NCBI GenBank assembly: GCA_005882155.1
Contig: VBCQ01000306.1
Location: 1-21,014 of the forward strand
Reading direction: 5' to 3'
DNA from: Betaproteobacteria bacterium
GTDB lineage: Bacteria > Pseudomonadota > Gammaproteobacteria > Burkholderiales > Burkholderiaceae_C
DNA: 21,014 nucleotides
Shown here piece after piece: positions 15,658 to 21,014 of this stretch. Made by a program: the position numbers and the translations under genes. The notes beneath the pieces are model-generated. The model did not search any database. It saw nothing but the letters and a program-made list of their open reading frames with translations, and was not told where the DNA came from. Each line of letters starts with the position of its first letter. Position 1 is the first letter of the stretch.

Positions 15658-18600
15658 CTATGCCGTTCCCGCCGCGACCATCCGCAAATGCGGCGCCAGC
15701 AATCCAATCTCATCATGCAGATCGGCCAAACAAGCTCGCGCCTGGATCGAGTCGAAGGGCTCTGACTGCGCAAGATGTTGCAACTGTTCGGCAAGCCGCG
15801 CAGCCGGTTGCGCGCCGAAGGCGAGCAACAGGCCCTTCATCGAATGCGAGCGGTGCGCCAGTGTCTGCATGTCGCCGCCGCCGATCGCGGTGACCATCGC
15901 CGACATCTCCTTCGGCAATTCGGCGAGGAACGGCCCGGCGATGATCTCCACCGTCTGCGGGTCGGCATGCTCGAGTGAGCTGCGGTAGGCGGCGCTGCGG
16001 CCGTCTTCGACCAGTCGGCGCGACAGATGGCGCTCGAGAGCGTGCAGCAGCTCGCGCGCACGCAGCGGCTTGGACAGATAGTCGTCCATGCCGGCCTCGA
16101 GGCAGATGCGGCGGTCGCCCTCCATGGCGCTCGCGGTCAGCGCGATGATCGGCGTGCGCGTGCGGCCGCTGTCGCGCTCGAGCGCGCGCATCAGCTTGGT
16201 CGCTTCGAGACCGCTGATGCCCGGCATGTGCACGTCCATCAGCACCAGGTCGAAGTGGCCATTGGCATGCGCGAGCACCGCTTGCCCGCCGTCGCCGGCG
16301 ACGCTCACGTCATGGCCCCAGCGGCGAAGCAGCGTCACCGCGAGCAGCTCGTTGACCGGGTTGTCTTCGGCAACGAGGATGTGCGCGCGCAGGCTCGGCT
16401 CGGGCAGCATGTCGCGCGTCAGCATGCCGTTGCGCGCGCCGTCCTCGGGCACGCCCGGTGCGAGCAGCTGGCGCATCGCCGCTTCGATCTCGCGCCGTGT
16501 CGTCGGCTTCATCAGATAGGCCTGGACGCCTGCCTTGCGGCACTCGTCGAGCTCACCGGGAAGTCCCGACGAGGTCAGCAGGATCACCGGCGCCGGTGTC
16601 GGCGAGAGCTCCGCGAGCGCTTGTGCGACCTCGATGCCGCCGCGCCCGGGCATCAGCAGGTCGAGCAGCACGATATCGAAGGGACCTTGCTCGGTCGCGA
16701 GTGCGATTCCGGTGTCGCCGTCGGCGGCGCATACCGGAACGCACTTCATGTTGCGCAGCATCCGCTCGAGGATGCGCAGGTTGGTCGGGTTGTCGTCGAC
16801 GACGAGCACACGCCGGCCTTCGATCACGGCCGGGTCGCGCACTGTCTCTGCGGCGCTGTGGTCGTCGTCGAACGGCAGCTCGACGACGAACTCCGAGCCG
16901 ACACCCGGCACGCTCGTCATCGTGATGGTTCCGCCGAGCAGGTCGCACAGGCGACGCGTGATCGTGAGACCGAGGCCCGTGCCGCCGAAGCGCCGCGTGA
17001 TCGAGCTGTCTTCCTGCGCGAACGGCGCGAACACCTTGGCTTGCTTGTCGAGCGGGATGCCGATGCCGGTGTCGCGCACGCTGAAACGAATCCAGCGGTG
17101 CGTCGCATCGTGCGGTGCGCTCGCCGCGCAGACACTGACGACGACCTCGCCGGCCTCGGTGAACTTCACTGCATTGCTCAGCAAATTGTTGAGCACCTGG
17201 CGCAGGCGCCCGGGGTCGCCGACGAGGCTTTGCGGCAGATCGGGATCGACATCGAGCGCGAGCGCGACACCGCTCGCATTCGTCTTCGGCGCCATCGGCC
17301 GCAGCGTTTCGAGCAGCAGCCGGTCGAGGTCGAACGCGACGCGCTCGACGCTCAGCTTGCCGGCCTCGATCTTCGAGAAGTCGAGGATGTCGTTGATGAT
17401 CTCGAGCAACGCATTCGCCGACGACTTGACGATGCCGAGGTACTCGCGCTGCTCGGCGTCGAGCGCGGTGTCGAGCACGATGTCGGTCATGCCGATGATG
17501 CCGTTCATCGGGGTGCGAATCTCGTGGCTCATGTTGGCCAGGAATTCGCTCTTCATGCGGCTCGCGCTCTCGGCCGCTTCCTTCGCCTGCAGCAGCGTGC
17601 GCGTCGCCTGCTTCTGGTCGCTGATGTCGATCACCGTGCCGACGAGGCCGGTGATTCGGCCCTCGCTGTCTTTCAGCGCTGCCTTGTTGGTCAGGCAATC
17701 GACCTCGCGGCCGTCGCGCAACCGCATGTGGAACTCGTAGCTGCCGCTGATGCCGTCTTCCAGCACGCGCCGGTCCCAGTCGGCGTGCACCGTGTTGACC
17801 GGCGGCGGATGCCACTGCTCGACCTTCTGGCCGAGCAGCAGCGGCGGCGGCGTGCCGAAGAATTCGCTGTAGGCACGGTTCACCCGCACGTAGCGGCGCT
17901 GCTTGTCCTTCACGTAGATGGGGATCGGGATGTTCTCGACCAGCGCATCGACGAACGCGAGCTGCTCGGTGAGCCGGTCGGCGGCACGCTTGCGCTCGCT
18001 GATGTCGTTGAGCGTTCCGGTCACGCCTTCGAGCCGGCCTTCGGCGTCGAACACCGACTGCGCATACGCCTCCATCCACACCAGCTCGCCGCTGCGCGTG
18101 ACGTAGCGCAGCTCGCGCCGGCAGTAGGGCTTGGCCAGCGACACCAGGTCCGTGAAGTCGGCGACGCACACCGACTTGTCGTCGTCGTGCATGAAGTCGG
18201 TGAGCTGCATGCCGAGGCTGTCTTCGATCGCGTGCCCGGTGGTCTGCGTCCACGCCGCGTTGAGGAAGGTCACGCGGCCATCCGGGCCGGCGCGGAACAC
18301 CGTCTCGCGCAGGCTGTTGACGACGGTGCGGTACTCGAGCTCGGAGCGCGCCACCTTTTCGCCCATTCGCTTGCGCTCGGTGACGTCGGTGCGGATCGCG
18401 ATGTACTTCGAGATGCGCCCGGTCGCATCGACGAAGGGCACGATGGTCGCCTGGACCCAGAACAGCTCGCCGTTCTTCGCCCGGTTGCAGATCTCGCCGC
18501 GCCACACGCGACCGGTGGTGATCGTGTGCCACAGCGACTCGAAGAATGCGCGCGGATGGATGCTCGACTTGACCAGGCGGTGGGTGCTGCCGATGAGCTC

Positions 18601-19155
18601 GTCGCGTGTGTAGCCGCTGATCTGGCAGAAGCGGTCATTGACGTCGGTGATGACGCCGAAGGTGTCGGTGATCGAGACGATCGCGTGGACGTCGACCGCC
18701 TGCTTCAGATTGCGCAGCTCGGCGCGCTCGTCGTGCAGCTGCTCGACGAGTGCCGAGATCGAGTCGGACAGCGTCTCCAGGTCGTCGACGTCGCCACCAT
18801 CGAGCGGCATCGGACTCGTGAAGCTCGATGCCATCGGCTCCACCAGCGCCTTCAGCGCCGCGATCGCCCGGTTGCGGCTCGCCAGGTCGTCGGCCAGCCG
18901 CGTGTTGGTCGCGATCAGCTCGCGCGAGCTGAGCTCGAGGCTGCGCGTTCGCAGATGCAGGTCGCGGTCGAACTGGTCGTAGCTCGCATCGATCTTGTCG
19001 AGCAGCCCCTGCATGCAATGCAGCGCAGCGCGCACCTGCGGGTCGAGCGACTCATCGGTCGCGGCCTCACGCGCCCTCTCGCACAGCGCGACAACGTCGT
19101 CGGCAGTGGCGACCCCCCAGAGACGGCGGAGCTGGCGGGTGAGAGTGCTGTGCAT
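15658..19155 (-). CDS. Soluble hybrid histidine kinase (PAS x3-HK-REC-REC-HPt)
   Basis: Multi-step phosphorelay kinase of 1165 residues without membrane segments. An N-terminal helical/coiled-coil part (about 1-150) precedes three PAS domains with PAC ends: 155-262 (ends 'TDVTERKRM'), 272-390 (ends 'NDISERKRA') and 400-516 (ends 'IDISDQKQA'). HisKA has His544 in 'LANMSHEIRTPMNGIIGMT'. HATPase has 'LNNLLSNAVKF', 'DTGIGI' (695-700) and 'GGTGLGL'. REC1 has Asp787-Asp788, Asp832 and Lys883; REC2 has Glu930-Asp931, Asp974 and Lys1029; all catalytic residues are intact in both. The C-terminal HPt has His1104 in 'AHRSHSMKGLLLAFG'. The layout is BarA-like but cytoplasmic. It lies downstream of the FIST gene, the arrangement seen for NosP-regulated kinases. 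No Shine-Dalgarno is obvious before the ATG; a large hairpin lies upstream. Confidence 0.95.
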   Translation of the reverse strand: MHSTLTRQLRRLWGVATADDVVALCERAREAATDESLDPQVRAALHCMQGLLDKIDASYDQFDRDLHLRTRSLELSSRELIATNTRLADDLASRNRAIAALKALVEPMASSFTSPMPLDGGDVDDLETLSDSISALVEQLHDERAELRNLKQAVDVHAIVSITDTFGVITDVNDRFCQISGYTRDELIGSTHRLVKSSIHPRAFFESLWHTITTGRVWRGEICNRAKNGELFWVQATIVPFVDATGRISKYIAIRTDVTERKRMGEKVARSELEYRTVVNSLRETVFRAGPDGRVTFLNAAWTQTTGHAIEDSLGMQLTDFMHDDDKSVCVADFTDLVSLAKPYCRRELRYVTRSGELVWMEAYAQSVFDAEGRLEGVTGTLNDISERKRAADRLTEQLAFVDALVENIPIPIYVKDKQRRYVRVNRAYSEFFGTPPPLLLGQKVEQWHPPPVNTVHADWDRRVLEDGISGSYEFHMRLRDGREVDCLTNKAALKDSEGRITGLVGTVIDISDQKQATRTLLQAKEAAESASRMKSEFLANMSHEIRTPMNGIIGMTDIVLDTALDAEQREYLGIVKSSANALLEIINDILDFSKIEAGKLSVERVAFDLDRLLLETLRPMAPKTNASGVALALDVDPDLPQSLVGDPGRLRQVLNNLLSNAVKFTEAGEVVVSVCAASAPHDATHRWIRFSVRDTGIGIPLDKQAKVFAPFAQEDSSITRRFGGTGLGLTITRRLCDLLGGTITMTSVPGVGSEFVVELPFDDDHSAAETVRDPAVIEGRRVLVVDDNPTNLRILERMLRNMKCVPVCAADGDTGIALATEQGPFDIVLLDLLMPGRGGIEVAQALAELSPTPAPVILLTSSGLPGELDECRKAGVQAYLMKPTTRREIEAAMRQLLAPGVPEDGARNGMLTRDMLPEPSLRAHILVAEDNPVNELLAVTLLRRWGHDVSVAGDGGQAVLAHANGHFDLVLMDVHMPGISGLEATKLMRALERDSGRTRTPIIALTASAMEGDRRICLEAGMDDYLSKPLRARELLHALERHLSRRLVEDGRSAAYRSSLEHADPQTVEIIAGPFLAELPKEMSAMVTAIGGGDMQTLAHRSHSMKGLLLAFGAQPAARLAEQLQHLAQSEPFDSIQARACLADLHDEIGLLAPHLRMVAAGTA

Positions 19156-19170
19156 GGGAAATACGTTTCA

Positions 19171-19240
19171 CCACAGAGCACACAGAGAGCACAGAGAAAG
19201 ATCTGAATGAGTTCCTCTGTGTTCTCTGTGTGCTCTGTGG
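19171..19240. repeat. 27-bp inverted repeat upstream of the hybrid kinase
   Basis: The arms 19171-19197 and 19214-19240 pair at 25 of 27 positions around a 16-bp centre. Each arm is built of repeated CACAGAG/CTCTGTG units, which is unlike the surrounding GC-rich coding sequence in composition. It fills most of the 114-bp gap between the FIST gene and the kinase, starting 16 bp before the kinase ATG. It could fold in the mRNA leader. Similar CACAGAG-unit palindromes are dispersed in some bacterial genomes. Confidence 0.8.
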
Positions 19241-19269
19241 TAGTTCATTGCCCTTCTATCGGAGTGAAT

Positions 19270-20418
19270 TCATTCCGCCTCGGTGAGCCACGTGATGGTC
19301 ATCGTCTGGTTGTGCAACCGGCAATCGCCGATGAACTCGGAGGCTGAAATTTCGCCGTAGGAATAGAAGCCGGTGACGACCGCGCCCGAGCCGAGGACGC
19401 TCGCGACGGCTTCGACTTCCTCGTCGACACGGTCGCCCATCACGAGCTTGCGGCCGACGCAGCTGACGAGCAGCGCGAGCGCCGGGCCGTGGTGCTCGCG
19501 GCTCAGCGGCTGCAGCTTCAGCGCCGCATGCTCGGCGGCGTCGATCAATCGCTCGGTCGATGCGTGCATCAGCTTCAGGTAGCCGCCTTCGGGCACGTCA
19601 CCCGCCAAGGTCAGCGAGCCGGTGGCTTCGTCGATGCCGAGGATCGTGCGGATGATGCCGGCGCTCTCTTGGTTGTCGCGCAGCAGCTCGAACGGGAACA
19701 GCAGGCCCGACGCCGGCAGGTCGCGCGCGTACTCGCCGAGGTAGCGCTTGTAGATGTTGAGCGCGCGCTCGCCGTCGAGCTCGTACAGCACGTTGTGTTC
19801 GCAACGCGTGACGCGGCGCGCCGGGCCGAACGGCACCCAGCCGCCGAAGGTGCTGTTGCCGATCTCGAGCGACTTGCCGTACAGGCCGACGGCGATGATC
19901 TGGTCGCTGCGGCTGCCGCCGGCGCCGAGCGTGAAGGTCTCGACGAAGGCGCCGCCGTCGCCGGCGAGGCCGCCGGAGATGTGCACCGTCGGCGCGAGCG
20001 TCGACTGCAGCCCTTCGACCAGTGCGCTGCCGTTGATGTGAACGCCGGTGCCGAGCACCAGCACATGGCGCAGGCCGTCGGCCGGCAGCGCCGAGCCGAG
20101 GCGTGCGCCGGCGCCGAACGAGTCGGCCATGCCGTCGATGTTGGTCGCTGCGCCGCGTGCGCTTGCGCTCGTGAACTTCAGCGCGGTGATCGCGAGCGTG
20201 CCGTCGTGCACCTGGGAGTCGAAGATCTCGCCGGCCCCGCTGCAGCCGGCCAGCACCGCGTGCGGCGCGGCAGCGCGCAGCGTGGCGTGCAGAGCAGACT
20301 TGCGAAAGAACGCGTGGGCGCCGAAGCACAGCACGAGGTCGGCGTCGAACGCGCGCAAGGGCGCGAGGGCCGTGGCAAGGTCGGTGTCGGCATCGACGTG
20401 GAGTTGGATTGTTTTCAT
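19270..20418 (-). CDS. FIST-domain sensory protein, NosP-like
   Basis: Cytoplasmic protein of 382 residues with no signal peptide or membrane segment. The N-terminal half matches the FIST_N pattern: 'ADLVLCFGAHAFF', 'VLAGCSGAGEIF', 'HVLVLGTGVHINGSALVEGL', 'ISGGLAGDGGAFVETFTL', 'IIAVGLYGKSLEIGNSTFGGW'. The C-terminal half matches FIST_C: 'ALNIYKRYLGEYARDLP', 'FPFELLRDN', 'GPALALLVSCVGRKLVMGDR' and 'VTGFYSYGEISA'. Length and architecture agree with NosP proteins, haem-binding nitric-oxide sensors that control an adjacent hybrid kinase. Other FIST proteins are thought to bind different small ligands. The gene lies 24 bp after an HD-GYP gene and 114 bp before a hybrid kinase on the same strand. 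Several histidines are present, but I cannot assign a haem ligand, so the NO function is inferred from context. Confidence 0.88.
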   Translation of the reverse strand: MKTIQLHVDADTDLATALAPLRAFDADLVLCFGAHAFFRKSALHATLRAAAPHAVLAGCSGAGEIFDSQVHDGTLAITALKFTSASARGAATNIDGMADSFGAGARLGSALPADGLRHVLVLGTGVHINGSALVEGLQSTLAPTVHISGGLAGDGGAFVETFTLGAGGSRSDQIIAVGLYGKSLEIGNSTFGGWVPFGPARRVTRCEHNVLYELDGERALNIYKRYLGEYARDLPASGLLFPFELLRDNQESAGIIRTILGIDEATGSLTLAGDVPEGGYLKLMHASTERLIDAAEHAALKLQPLSREHHGPALALLVSCVGRKLVMGDRVDEEVEAVASVLGSGAVVTGFYSYGEISASEFIGDCRLHNQTMTITWLTEAE

Positions 20419-20442
20419 TCGGGTCTCGATGAGAGGAAAGAG

Positions 20443-21014
20443 TCAGTCGGGGAAGCGCGCGCGGATCGCGAGCACCTCGTCCCATGCGTCGACGAAGGCG
20501 CGCACACAGCGCGGGTCGAAGTGCGCGCCGCTGTGCTTTTCGAGGTAGGCACGCGAATCGTCCATGCTCCACGCCGGCTTGTAAGGGCGCGTCGAGTTCA
20601 ATGCATCGAACACGTCGGCGACGGCGACGATGCGCCCGGGCAGCGGAATCGCCTCGCCGGCCAAGCCGTGCGGGTAGCCGCTGCCGTCGAACTTCTCGTG
20701 GTGCGACGCAGCGATCTGGCACGCGAGGCGCAGCAGCGGCGAGTCGGTGCCGGCGAGGATGCGCTCGCCGATCTCGGCATGGCGATGCATCTCGACGAGC
20801 TCCTCGTCGTTCAGCGAGCCCTTCTTCAGCAGGATGTGATCGGGCGTGCCGAGCTTGCCGATGTCGTGCATCGGCGCGGCCGTCAGCAGCGCCTCTTGGA
20901 ACGACTCGGGCTCGCCAAGCTGGCGCGCGATCAATGCCGAGTAATGCGCCATGCGCTGGATGTGGCCGCCGGTCTCGGGGTCGCGGAACTCGGCGGCGCG
21001 GCTCAGGCGCGTGA
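20443..21014 (-). CDS. HD-GYP domain c-di-GMP phosphodiesterase (5' partial)
   Basis: The C-terminal 189 residues are visible; the frame is open to the window edge. The HD-GYP domain shows 'AAEFRDPETGGHIQRM' at its start, the metal-binding HD in 'APMHDIGKLGTPD', 'MHRHAEIGERIL', and the signature 'HHEKFDGSGYPHGL', then 'RIVAVADVFDAL'. These are the residues that form the metal site and the GYP loop of enzymes that hydrolyse c-di-GMP. An ATG at 20952 is internal to the domain, because conserved residues lie before it. RpfG-type proteins have a receiver domain ahead of this; whether this one does cannot be seen. The stop is 24 bp before the FIST start, suggesting co-transcription. Confidence 0.93.
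   Translation of the reverse strand, partial: TRLSRAAEFRDPETGGHIQRMAHYSALIARQLGEPESFQEALLTAAPMHDIGKLGTPDHILLKKGSLNDEELVEMHRHAEIGERILAGTDSPLLRLACQIAASHHEKFDGSGYPHGLAGEAIPLPGRIVAVADVFDALNSTRPYKPAWSMDDSRAYLEKHSGAHFDPRCVRAFVDAWDEVLAIRARFPD

Noticed and set aside
16027..19206. A 1059-codon open frame on the plus strand
   Set aside because: Fully antisense to the PAS hybrid kinase, with Arg/Ala/Asp/His-rich low-complexity translation and no domain resemblance.
20443..20952. HD-GYP protein starting at the ATG at 20952
   Set aside because: Conserved HD-GYP residues ('AAEFRDPETGGHIQ') lie upstream in the same frame up to the window edge, so this ATG is internal.
1..21014. CRISPR arrays, tRNA or rRNA genes, phage genes
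   Set aside because: No regularly spaced direct repeats, cloverleaf-like segments, rRNA motifs or phage-type proteins were seen.

Overview
The window is GC-rich and densely coding. It is almost entirely signal-transduction genes. Strong G/C third-position bias, the betaproteobacterial style of the chemotaxis proteins and the types of intergenic repeat suggest a member of the Burkholderiales, perhaps near Rubrivivax, Leptothrix or Ideonella. That placement is an inference from general knowledge, not from a search. No tRNA, rRNA, CRISPR array or intact transposase was seen.

Layout. (a) 1-1845, + strand: the C-terminal 614 residues of an FtsX/YbbP-type ABC transporter permease, cut by the window edge. 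(b) 9336-1895, - strand: a compact six-gene chemotaxis operon in the order cheZ-like, cheY, cheA, mcp (4-helix-bundle type, C-terminal DWETF tether), cheW, mcp (Cache type). Gaps are 12-64 bp. cheR, cheB and cheD are not in the window. (c) 9337-9704: 368 bp without a convincing gene, built of inverted repeats that look like a mobile-element relic or intergenic repeat mosaic. (d) 9705-11500, + strand: a soluble REC-histidine kinase overlapping a NarL-type response regulator by ATGA. (e) 12286-11510, - strand: a periplasmic solute-binding protein, divergent from (f) 12383-15589, + strand: a membrane-bound hybrid kinase (sensor, HAMP, GAF, two PAS, HisKA, HATPase, REC). (g) 21014-15658, - strand: an HD-GYP c-di-GMP phosphodiesterase (cut by the window edge), a FIST-domain protein and a soluble three-PAS hybrid kinase with two REC domains and an HPt domain.

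How the genes fit together. In the che operon, two receptors and CheW feed CheA, which phosphorylates CheY. The first gene keeps the DxxxQ catalytic motif and a CheY-docking-like tail of CheZ, so it probably dephosphorylates CheY-P. The kinase/regulator pair at 9.7-11.5 kb is a self-contained two-component system. The binding protein and hybrid kinase at 11.5-15.6 kb may sense one ligand together. The FIST, hybrid kinase and HD-GYP genes resemble known NosP circuits, in which a FIST haemoprotein senses nitric oxide and controls a co-encoded hybrid kinase linked to c-di-GMP turnover. This is the most interesting system in the window, but the ligand is inferred from context only.
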